Assembly (NCBI RefSeq): GCF_013249015.1
Contig: NZ_JABRPL010000001.1
Coordinates: 544,318-608,317, forward strand
DNA: 64,000 nt
From: Rathayibacter agropyri
GTDB lineage: Bacteria > Actinomycetota > Actinomycetes > Actinomycetales > Microbacteriaceae
Reading direction: 5' to 3'
Both the position numbers and the translations under genes were made by a program. The notes beneath the pieces were generated by a model, which was not told the DNA's origin, made no database searches, and saw only the letters and a list, made by a program, of their open reading frames with translations. Shown piece after piece: positions 42,692 to 49,747 of this stretch; the stretch's first letter is position 1; every line of letters begins with the position of its first letter.

Positions 42692-43540
42692 TTACGGCTT
42701 CGGAATGCTGGTGTACGACTCCGGCCGACGGTCGCGGTAGAACTGCCAGTCGTCGCGCATCTGCTGCACCATGTCCATCTCCAGATCGCGGATCAGGATG
42801 TCCTCGCTCTCGCCCGAGCCCCGCTCACCGACGAAGTTCCCACGCGGATCGATGACCTGGCTCGTGCCGTAGAAGTTCACGGCGAGCTCGCCGTACTCGT
42901 TGTCCTCAAGACCGACCCGATTGGGCTGGAGCACGAAGTAGCCGTTCGCCACCGCGGCCGCCGGGCCCTCGACCTCCCACAGCCGGTTCGAGAGGCCGGG
43001 CTTGGTGGCGTTGGGGTTGAAGACCAGGTGCGCGCCGTTCAGCCCGAGCTCGCGCCAGCCCTCCGGGAAGTGGCGGTCGTAACAGATGTAGACGCCGACC
43101 TTTCCGACGGCGGTATCGAACACCGGATAACCGAGATTGCCGGGGCGGAAGTAGAACTTTTCCCAGAACCGGTCGAGGTGCGGGATGTGGTGCTTGCGGT
43201 ATTTGCCGAGAATCGTCCCATCCGCGTCGACCACGACCGCGGTGTTGTAATAGACGCCGGTGATGTCCTCCTCGTAGATCGGGAGCACCATCACCAGGTG
43301 CAGCTCAGCGGCGAGTGCGGCAAAGCGCTGCACGATCGGGCCGTCAGCGGGCTCGGCGTAGCGGTAGTACTTCTTATCCTCGGTGATCCCGAAGTACGGG
43401 CCGTAAAAAAGCTCCTGAAAGCAGAGGATCTGCGCACCCTGGGCGGCCGCGTCCCTGGCGAACTGCTCGTGCTTGTCGAGCATCGACTCCTTGTCGCCGG
43501 TCCAGGTGGTCTGGGTGATCGCTGCGCGGACGATGGTCAT
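42692..43540 (-). CDS. Nitrilase-superfamily N-carbamoyl-beta-alanine amidase
   Basis: 282 residues. The Glu-Lys-Cys triad is seen as LCFQELFYGPYFG, KYRKHHIPHLDRFWEKFYF and VGVYICYDRHFPEGWREL. KHHIP and FWEKFYFRPGN point to the beta-ureidopropionase branch, which cleaves N-carbamoyl-beta-alanine to beta-alanine, CO2 and ammonia, the step after hydA. ATG 43540 has GGAGGT upstream. It heads the minus-strand set nitrilase-hydA-LLM, divergent from cofD with a 156-base spacer. Confidence 0.9.
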   Translation of the reverse strand: MTIVRAAITQTTWTGDKESMLDKHEQFARDAAAQGAQILCFQELFYGPYFGITEDKKYYRYAEPADGPIVQRFAALAAELHLVMVLPIYEEDITGVYYNTAVVVDADGTILGKYRKHHIPHLDRFWEKFYFRPGNLGYPVFDTAVGKVGVYICYDRHFPEGWRELGLNGAHLVFNPNATKPGLSNRLWEVEGPAAAVANGYFVLQPNRVGLEDNEYGELAVNFYGTSQVIDPRGNFVGERGSGESEDILIRDLEMDMVQQMRDDWQFYRDRRPESYTSIPKP

Positions 43541-43696
43541 CGGTACCTCCATGCTCGGGCGTCCCGGTCGGGCTCCGGTCCTGCTTCGCCTGGCAGTGCG
43601 GAGCCGGGGGCGTGGACCCACTGTGGTCCCCGTCGAGCCCGATGGCAATCACAACCGGCCCGACTCCGCGCAGAGGCCCCGCGCTAGCGTGAACGG

Positions 43697-44683
43697 ATGC
43701 GCATCACGATCCTGGCCGGCGGCGTCGGCGGAGCCCGCTTCACTTCGGCGGTTCGCGAGCACCTCCGCGATGTCGAGGCGGCGGGAGGCGAGGCGAGCGA
43801 GATCACCGTCATCGCCAATACGGGCGATGATTTGTGGCTCACCGGCCTTAAAGTGTGCCCCGACCTCGACTCGCTCACCTATGCGCTCGGCGGCGTCAAT
43901 GACACCGAGCGTGGCTGGGGGCGCGCAGGCGAGAGCGAGCGGGTCTCAGCCGAACTCGCCGCCTTCGGCGTCGGCTGGCCGTGGTTCACCCTCGGCGACC
44001 TTGATCTCGGCACTCACCTCGCGCGCACCTCGATGCTGCGCGACGGGCTCACGCTCTCGGAGGCGACCGCCCGCATCACCGCGCGCTGGCCGCTCGGTGT
44101 GCGCCTTCTCCCGATGTCCGATCAGGACGTGGAAACGCACGTCGAGGTCGACCTCCCCGGGGAGGGGGTGCGACTTCTGCACTTCGAGGAGTGGTGGGTG
44201 CGTCTGCGCGCCTCGGTCCCCGCCCGCCGCTTCGTGCAGCGCGGCGTGGAGAGCGCCCGTCCGGCACCGGGGGTGCTGGCGGCGATCGCCGACACCGACG
44301 CGGTCCTGATCGCGCCCTCGAATCCCGTCGTGTCGATCGGGACCATTCTCGGTGTCCCCGGCATCGCGGATGCCCTCCGCAGCACCGCCGCTCCCGTCGT
44401 GGGAGTGTCACCTGTGATCGGTGGGGCCGTGGTACGCGGCATGGCGGACGCCTGCCTCGCGGCGATCGGAATCGAGACATCGGCCGAGGCCGTCGGACGG
44501 CACTACGGTGCGCGCCGCGAGGGCGGGCTCCTCGACGCGTGGCTCGTCGGTGAGGAGGACGCGGACGCGGTCGCATCCCTCGCTTCGGCGGGCGTGCACG
44601 CGGTCTCGGTACCGCTGTGGCTCCGCGACCGCAAGGAGTCCGTCCGTCTCGCTGCCGACGCTCTGGCTGCCGCGAGGGCGTGA
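43697..44683 (+). CDS. fbiA: 2-Phospho-L-lactate/PEP transferase for F420 synthesis (CofD/FbiA)
   Basis: 328 residues. N-terminal ILAGGVGGARFTSAV, IANTGDDLWLTGLKVCPDLDSLTYALGG and GWGRAGESER are the CofD signatures, and PSNPVVSIGTILGVPGI and VSPVIGG complete the fold. In actinobacteria the enzyme transfers PEP-derived phospho-lactate/pyruvate to the deazaflavin FO. This shows the host makes F420 and gives a cofactor source for the LLM proteins. fbiB and fbiC are not in the window. Confidence 0.95.
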   Translation: MRITILAGGVGGARFTSAVREHLRDVEAAGGEASEITVIANTGDDLWLTGLKVCPDLDSLTYALGGVNDTERGWGRAGESERVSAELAAFGVGWPWFTLGDLDLGTHLARTSMLRDGLTLSEATARITARWPLGVRLLPMSDQDVETHVEVDLPGEGVRLLHFEEWWVRLRASVPARRFVQRGVESARPAPGVLAAIADTDAVLIAPSNPVVSIGTILGVPGIADALRSTAAPVVGVSPVIGGAVVRGMADACLAAIGIETSAEAVGRHYGARREGGLLDAWLVGEEDADAVASLASAGVHAVSVPLWLRDRKESVRLAADALAAARA

Positions 44684-44893
44684 GCCGACGCTCCTGCACA
44701 GCCCTTCGCACCGCGGAAGTTTCCGCCTAGCGGTCACGCCTTGCTCGGGTCGGGACGATCCCTTGTACGGTCTGTCCGAGACACACTCGCCGGTAATTGA
44801 CCACCGGTTGAAAGAGCCTCACGGTCGTGTCATCCGGCCGCGTTCACGACACGCCTCCCTGTGGAGCCGCGTGCCCGTCGGTCAGGAGCAGCC
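44684..44893 (+). promoter_or_regulatory. Leader of the partner-switching operon
   Basis: The 210 bases between cofD and the STAS gene hold no convincing open frame. They contain two short dyads: CCGGT...ACCGG around 44790-44810, and CGTGTC...GACACG around 44826-44852. AGGAG precedes the STAS ATG by seven bases. Promoter hexamers are not clear enough to call; an alternative-sigma promoter is possible for such operons but is not demonstrable here. Confidence 0.3.
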
Positions 44894-45238
44894 ATGGAAC
44901 CCAGAGCGACGATCAGCACCGAGCGGATCGAGCCGGACATCGTCATCGTCCGCCCGTCCGGCCACCTCGACCTCTCCTCCTCGTGGGAACTCGAGGCCGT
45001 CCTGCGCCACGCCCTCGAGGCGGGCGAGATCCGGGTCGTGGTCGACCTTGCGGGAGTGCAGTTCCTCGATTCCTCCGGCCTCGGCGTGCTCGTCGCCTGC
45101 CTGAAGGAAGCGCGCCGCGTCGGTGGCTCTTTGCGCGTCGCCGCCGCCGGGGAGCAGCCGGCTCTGGTGCTGCGACTCTCCAACCTCGACCGGCTCCTCG
45201 GCAGCACCGCGACCGTCGAGGAGGCCTGTCGTGCCTGA
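44894..45238 (+). CDS. STAS-domain anti-sigma-factor antagonist (RsbV-like)
   Basis: 114 residues. STAS fold with IVIVRPSGHLDLSSSWELEAVL and the phosphorylatable Ser at residues 60-61 in FLDSSGLGVLVACL. In partner switching the dephosphorylated form binds the kinase/anti-sigma factor and frees the sigma factor. The kinase and phosphatase follow immediately, each overlapping. ATG 44894 is preferred to the in-frame ATG 33 bases upstream because of its Shine-Dalgarno. Confidence 0.9.
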   Translation: MEPRATISTERIEPDIVIVRPSGHLDLSSSWELEAVLRHALEAGEIRVVVDLAGVQFLDSSGLGVLVACLKEARRVGGSLRVAAAGEQPALVLRLSNLDRLLGSTATVEEACRA

Positions 45239-45638
45239 GCGCTCCTTCGTCGTGCGCACACCGCCGGAGGATGGCGTCAGCGTTGTGCACCAGTCCCTCA
45301 CCGAGCTCTGGGAGGAGGCTCCGGACGTCGAGCGTGTCGATCGCATGTCCTTCGAGACGGCGCTGATCGAGCTGACGTCGAACATCGTCCAGCACGCGCA
45401 CTCCTACCGCCACGTCATCTGCGTCGTCGAGATCCACGTCAGCGCAACCGAGCTGCGCGCGTCGCTCAACGATTCCGCCGAGGAAGCGCCCGCCGAGGTC
45501 GCGGACGTCCGCCCGATGCCCGACGAGTGGGAGGAGGCCGGCCGAGGTATCCCCTTCATCCACGCTCTCGTGAGCGAGTTCTCCTACCGGCGCGTCGATG
45601 GCCAGAACCTCTGGACCCTCGCCAGAGCGCGAACATGA
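45231..45638 (+). CDS. Anti-sigma serine kinase (RsbW-like HATPase)
   Basis: 135 residues, GTG start with GAGGAGG seven bases upstream, overlapping the STAS gene by eight bases. GHKL ATPase: N-box FETALIELTSNIVQHAH (Glu47, Asn51, His55) and a G-box-like DEWEEAGRGIPFIHAL. It should phosphorylate the STAS protein and bind a sigma factor or other target. No sigma-factor gene is in the window, so the target is encoded elsewhere or the switch controls another output. Confidence 0.88.
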   Translation: MPERSFVVRTPPEDGVSVVHQSLTELWEEAPDVERVDRMSFETALIELTSNIVQHAHSYRHVICVVEIHVSATELRASLNDSAEEAPAEVADVRPMPDEWEEAGRGIPFIHALVSEFSYRRVDGQNLWTLARART

Positions 45639-46801
45639 GCGAGGCAGCCGAGCACATCCGGCTCGCCTCGGTCGCCGAACTCGACATCAGCGTCGTCACG
45701 CCGCAGGAGCGCTTCGACCGCATCACCCGGGTCGCTCGTCAACTACTGCGCGTACCCCTCGCCGAGATCAACATCCTCGAGGAGACGACGCAGTTCACGA
45801 AGTCGCCGCTTCGCCCGCCCGGCACGCGCCGCATGCCCCGCGCCGAGTCGATGTGCGACGTCGCCGTGCAGCAGCCGGACCTCCTCGTGGTGGAGGACGC
45901 GACGACCGACCCGCGCTTCGCTCAGCGCGGTGTCGTCACCGGCGCGCCGCACGTTCGCTTCTATGCGGGACGACCACTGACCGTCGGCGGCGGCATCCGC
46001 GTGGGCACCCTCTGCGTCATCGATAGCGAGGCGCGCCGCTTGACGGACGAGGACCGCACCATCCTCGAGGAACTCGGGCGATGGGCCGAGCGGGAGCTGC
46101 TCGAGATCATGCTCTCGGAGCGTGGCCGCGACACTCAGCGACGCCTGCGTTCCGACCGGGTCGCCGAGGGCAACTGGAGCATCGACGCTATGACCGATTC
46201 TCTGCATGAGGTCGCCGGTGACTACACCGCGTGGCGGTTCGCCGACGGCGCGCTGACGCTCGAACTGGTCGACGTGATGGGGAAGGGCGTTTCCGCGGCG
46301 CTCGTGGCCGCGGCGATCCGGTCCGCCTTCCAAGCCAGACCCTCACTCGCTCCCGCCGATGCCGTCGCCGCGGTCAACCAGCAGCTGATGGCCGATCTCA
46401 CGGCGACGGGGATGTTCGCCACCGCCCTGGTGGCGCGCCTTGATCCCGTCAGTGGCGCGTTCACCTTCGTCGATGTCGGGCACGGGCTGACCCTGCTGCT
46501 CCGGTCCGACGGCTCGACGGAACGACTCGCCTCGACCGGGTTCCCGCTGGGCATCACGGCCGACGGCTCCTGGTACGAAGAGCAGCGATTTCTCGCCCCG
46601 GGCGACACGGTGCTCTGCTGCAGCGACGGCCTGCTCGACGCCCTGGGCGGCGGACTCGACGCCTTCGACACACTTGCCCCGCTCGTGCGCGCCGGCGACG
46701 ACGACGCCCTCTTCGCGCACCTGCACGAGCTCGCAATGGACGCGCACGACGATGTGACAGCGTTGGTCCTGCGACGCACTCCCGCCGCCTCCCCCTCCTG
46801 A
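45635..46801 (+). CDS. GAF-domain PP2C phosphatase (RsbU/SpoIIE-like)
   Basis: 388 residues. Residues 20-150 form a GAF sensor (QERFDRITRVARQLLRVP ... FYAGRPLTVGGGIRVGTLCVID). The rest is a SpoIIE phosphatase with metal-site motifs AGDYTAWRF, LVDVMGKGVSAALVAAA, VDVGHGLTLLL, LCCSDGLLDALGG and DDVTALVLRR. It would dephosphorylate the STAS antagonist on receiving a signal through the GAF domain. The first motif is VAGDY rather than GGDYY; the other Asp residues are kept. The ATGA overlap with the kinase gene shows one transcript. Confidence 0.9.
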   Translation: MSEAAEHIRLASVAELDISVVTPQERFDRITRVARQLLRVPLAEINILEETTQFTKSPLRPPGTRRMPRAESMCDVAVQQPDLLVVEDATTDPRFAQRGVVTGAPHVRFYAGRPLTVGGGIRVGTLCVIDSEARRLTDEDRTILEELGRWAERELLEIMLSERGRDTQRRLRSDRVAEGNWSIDAMTDSLHEVAGDYTAWRFADGALTLELVDVMGKGVSAALVAAAIRSAFQARPSLAPADAVAAVNQQLMADLTATGMFATALVARLDPVSGAFTFVDVGHGLTLLLRSDGSTERLASTGFPLGITADGSWYEEQRFLAPGDTVLCCSDGLLDALGGGLDAFDTLAPLVRAGDDDALFAHLHELAMDAHDDVTALVLRRTPAASPS

Positions 46802-46818
46802 TCGAAAGGACCTCGCTC

Positions 46819-47676
46819 ATGCCTGGTGCACTCGTCCTCGCCGGCGGCGGCCTCGCCGGAATTGCCTGGGAACTCGGGATCCTCCGTGGTCTCGCCGACG
46901 CCTCCCCCGAGACCGCCCGCCAGCTGCTCGACCCCTCGACCACCTTGATCGGCACATCGGCCGGATCCGCCGTCGCCGCCCAGCTGAGCACCGGCACCGG
47001 ACTCGACGAGGCGTACGACGCGCAGCTGCAGGAGGAGTCGGCCGAGATCGGCGCCAACGTCGATGGCGAGCGCCTCCAGGCTCTCTTCGCCGCAGCCGTC
47101 GAGGGAGCAGCCTCGCCCGAGGACGCCCGGCGCCGCATGGGCGTGCTCGCTCTCGAGACGGCCACCCTGCCCGAGGGCACGCGCCGCGCCGTGATCGCCG
47201 CGCGCGTCGGTGACGCCGACTGGCCAGAGCAACGGCTCCTCATGACGGCTGTCGACACCGCGACAGGCGCGCTCCGAGTCTTCGAGCGGGCCGACGGAGT
47301 CCCGCTGGTCGACGCGATCTCGGCCAGCTGCGCCGTGCCCGGCGTCTGGCCACCCGTCAGCATCGACGGCGTGCGCTACATGGACGGCGGTGTGCGCTCC
47401 GGCAGCAACGCCGACCTTGCCGCAGGTGCCGACTGGGTACTCGTCGTCACTCCGCTCCCGGGCATGGGCACGCCGGGTGCGGGCCTGATCCCGACGACGG
47501 AGCTTGACGCCCTCGCCGGTTCCCGGGTCGAGGTGCTCTACGCCGACGAGGCGTCCGTCGCCGCCTTCGGACCGAACTCCCTCGATCCGGCTGTCCGTGC
47601 CGCGTCAGCTCGGGCGGGCCGCGCTCAGGGAGCCCGGGTCGCCTCGCGGATCGCCGCCCTCGTGGGCGCCGAGTAG
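46819..47676 (+). CDS. Patatin-like phospholipase
   Basis: 285 residues. Oxyanion loop LVLAGGGLAGIAWE, nucleophile Ser47 in GTSAGS, and Asp189 in the MDGG motif (RYMDGGVRSGSNADLAAG) give the Ser-Asp dyad of patatins. Cytoplasmic; no signal peptide. Seventeen bases after the phosphatase, with AAAGGA before the ATG, so probably the fourth gene of the same operon. A membrane-lipid acyl hydrolase as an output or effector of the switch is speculative. Confidence 0.85.
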   Translation: MPGALVLAGGGLAGIAWELGILRGLADASPETARQLLDPSTTLIGTSAGSAVAAQLSTGTGLDEAYDAQLQEESAEIGANVDGERLQALFAAAVEGAASPEDARRRMGVLALETATLPEGTRRAVIAARVGDADWPEQRLLMTAVDTATGALRVFERADGVPLVDAISASCAVPGVWPPVSIDGVRYMDGGVRSGSNADLAAGADWVLVVTPLPGMGTPGAGLIPTTELDALAGSRVEVLYADEASVAAFGPNSLDPAVRAASARAGRAQGARVASRIAALVGAE

Positions 47677-47684
47677 AGCCAGGG

Positions 47685-48245
47685 TCACCGCCGCACGCTG
47701 TAGCGCGTGAAGAGTGTTCCGTCCGAAAAAGTCTGCTCTTCGCGAAGCTCGAGCCGGGCCTCGAAGCCGCTCGGGAGAAAGCGCGTCCCCCCACCCACGG
47801 CGACCGGAACTGTATAGAGCTGCACCTCGTCGACGATGCCGGCGAACAAAGCCGTTGCGGCGAGGGTCGGACCCCCGATGGACACGTCGTGCGCGAGGGC
47901 CTGTACCCTCGCCGCGACGACCACGGTGTCGAACTCAGCCTCGAGCCGCGTGCGGCGCGTCGTGACGTCCTGCAGTGTCGTCGAGAACACGATCTTGCTC
48001 GCCTCCCACCACATTTCTTGGAAGTCGCGAATGAACGAATATTCCTTGGCGAGGACGAACGGCTCCTCCCAGGCGCGCATCGTCTCGTACATCCGCCGGC
48101 CGTAGAGGTAGGTGCCGACAGGCGCATCCCGCTCCGTGATGAACCGGTGCACCTCGGCGCGCGGCTTGGCCCAGGCGAATTCTCCGTCCTCGTCGTTCAC
48201 ATAACCGTCCAGCGATGCGATCCCGCTGTAGATGAGCGCGCACAC
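47685..48245 (-). CDS. Dihydrofolate-reductase-fold (RibD C-terminal-like) protein
   Basis: 186 residues. GTG 48245 (VCALIYSGIASLDGYVNDEDG) with AGAGG upstream. The motifs SLDGYV, YLYGRRMYETM, DVSIGGPTLAATAL and EVQLYTVPVAVGGGTRFLP fit the dihydrofolate reductase/YyaP-like family of NADPH-binding reductases of unknown substrate. The frame is open 61 codons further upstream without support. It converges on the patatin gene (eight bases). Confidence 0.8.
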   Translation of the reverse strand: MCALIYSGIASLDGYVNDEDGEFAWAKPRAEVHRFITERDAPVGTYLYGRRMYETMRAWEEPFVLAKEYSFIRDFQEMWWEASKIVFSTTLQDVTTRRTRLEAEFDTVVVAARVQALAHDVSIGGPTLAATALFAGIVDEVQLYTVPVAVGGGTRFLPSGFEARLELREEQTFSDGTLFTRYSVRR

Positions 48246-48457
48246 ATCAGCCTCTTTTTCTGGCCGGCTCCGGGTCTGGCCACCGGCGTGACCGTAGGCC
48301 CGTGGGCCGAACCCGGCAACGGCCGTCGTCCCGAGTGGCGCGAATCGACTGATTCCGTTCTCAGACAACAGGCTCGCCACTGCGCTAGTCGGTTCTGACC
48401 TGTGCCCCTGACCGCGTACCGTGGTCACGCCGCAGAGCGCGGCCGTGGAGGGTTCGG

Positions 48458-48802
48458 ATGAAGGTCAGCCAGCTGCGCCATTTCGTGGCAGTCGCCGAGG
48501 AGCTGCACTTCGTGCGCGCCGCCGAGCGGCTCGGGATCTCGCGGCAGAAGCTCGACTCCTCCGTCGCCGCCGTCGAACTCGATCTCGGCACGCCTCTCTT
48601 CGAACCCGGCGCAGCAACGACCACGCTCACCGCCGCCGGCCGGCAGCGCCTAGCACAGGCTCGCGAGGAGCTGGCTGCTTTGGGCGACGAGCCAGAGTCG
48701 GCGCCGAAGTCGGGCGGCAAGGCAAAGGCGTCCAAGGGAACGGGTCGCGCCCCGATCGTCAAGGGCCAGCCCAAGCCCTACAAGCGCCGCCAATCGCGCT
48801 GA
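48458..48802 (+). CDS. LysR-type HTH miniprotein with basic tail
   Basis: 114 residues. Residues 1-62 are a complete LysR winged-helix domain (MKVSQLRHFVAVAEELHFVRAAERLGISRQKLDSSV ending LFEP). The effector domain is missing; instead a linker and a Lys/Arg/Gly-rich tail follow (SGGKAKASKGTGRAPIVKG, then QPKPYKRRQSR). It therefore cannot sense an inducer the usual way and may act as a compact DNA-binding or nucleoid-type protein. The stop lies in an 18-bp tandem duplication. It looks like an intact designed-length gene, not a frameshifted remnant: the following 30 bases lead straight into a tRNA. Confidence 0.75.
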   Translation: MKVSQLRHFVAVAEELHFVRAAERLGISRQKLDSSVAAVELDLGTPLFEPGAATTTLTAAGRQRLAQAREELAALGDEPESAPKSGGKAKASKGTGRAPIVKGQPKPYKRRQSR

Positions 48803-48831
48803 CCGCGGCGGCTGCGCTGACCTTGGCGGCT
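48796..48831. repeat. 18-bp tandem duplication on the LysR-miniprotein stop codon
   Basis: GCGCTGACCGCGGCGGCT (48796-48813) is followed by GCGCTGACCTTGGCGGCT (48814-48831), 16 of 18 identical. Both copies carry the in-frame TGA. The second copy ends one base before the CCA end of tRNA-Val. Confidence 0.75.
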
Positions 48832-48832
48832 G

Positions 48833-48908
48833 TGGTGGGCCCTACCGGGCTCGAACCGATGACATCCACGGTGTAAACGTGGCGCTCTACCAACTGAGCT
48901 AAAGGCCC
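48833..48908 (-). tRNA. tRNA-Val (anticodon TAC)
   Basis: Reading the minus strand, GGGCCTT pairs with AGGGCCC to make the acceptor stem; the D arm is AGCTCAGTTGGTAGAGC; the anticodon stem CCACG/CGTGG closes the loop TTTACAC with anticodon TAC; the T arm contains GGTTCGAGCC. The CCA end is encoded. Total 76 bases. No other tRNA is visible in the window. Confidence 0.95.
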
Positions 48909-48990
48909 CCGTCGCGCGGCACACCGCCGACGAGCATCTCGATACTACGACAGGCGCCGCGTCTCGCCCACGGTCTCCTCGCCCGAAGCG

Positions 48991-49464
48991 TCAGACGTGC
49001 GCGGGAGCGAGCGCCTCGATGGCGGCGCGGTAGGCGTCGATCGTGCGGGGCTCGCCAGGAGCGGTTATGAAGGTGTCGCGGATGACGCCCGCTTTGTCGA
49101 TCAGGAACGTCGCGCGGGCCGCGTAGCCCTTGCCCTCCAGGAACACGCCGTACTCCTTGGCCACGTCTCCGTGCGGCCAGAAGTCCGAGAGCAGCGTGAA
49201 GTCGTAGCCCTGCTTCTCGCCCCAGGCGCGCAACGTGTGCTTCGAGTCGACAGAAATCCCGATCAGCTCAACCTCTGCGTGCTGGAACAGCGACACATTC
49301 TCGCGCAGACTGCAGAATTCGCCAGTGCAGGTGCCGGAGAAGGCGAGGGGAAAAAATACCAGGGCGACGTTACGCCGCCCGTGGAAGTCGCCCAGCTGGA
49401 TGCGCTCGCCGTACTGATTCGCGAGTTCGAAGTCGGGAGCCAAAGTCAGCTTCTCGAGAGCCAT
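48991..49464 (-). CDS. Peroxiredoxin (AhpE/BCP type)
   Basis: 157-residue thioredoxin-fold peroxidase. PLAFSGTCTGEFCSLREN holds the peroxidatic Cys46 and a second Cys51, five residues later. The AhpE family of actinobacteria has only the first Cys, while the BCP family has this Cys-x4-Cys spacing; the rest (FFPLAFSG, GISVDSKHTLRAWG) is AhpE-like. It would reduce peroxides with mycothiol or thioredoxin-type donors. I use ATG 49464; the frame is open 14 codons upstream. Confidence 0.9.
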   Translation of the reverse strand: MALEKLTLAPDFELANQYGERIQLGDFHGRRNVALVFFPLAFSGTCTGEFCSLRENVSLFQHAEVELIGISVDSKHTLRAWGEKQGYDFTLLSDFWPHGDVAKEYGVFLEGKGYAARATFLIDKAGVIRDTFITAPGEPRTIDAYRAAIEALAPAHV

Positions 49465-49747
49465 CGTGTCGATGTCCTTCCGTGCGCACGAGAATCGCGC
49501 GAGCACGAGGGGAAATGCTAGCCCCGCTTCTCCGATTTACCAAGAAAAAAGCCCGTCGAAGGGGGACAATCCTCGGCGGTTCCGTCGTGGATCGCCACAG
49601 TCCTCATGCGGCCCAAGGCCGCCGAAATCGGTAGGCTGACGGAGGTGCCCGCGCGCGGCTCGTCATCCGAGCCCCGAATCCGCGGATCCGCACCGCTTCA
49701 TGAGAGTGATGTCTCGGGCACGATCTGCCCCCAGAGAGAGGTCGAGG

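Noticed and set aside
49535..49570. Rho-independent terminator near CCCGTCGAAGGG with an A/T run
   Set aside because: The stem is only three base pairs, and on the strand where the T-run would follow there is no upstream gene.
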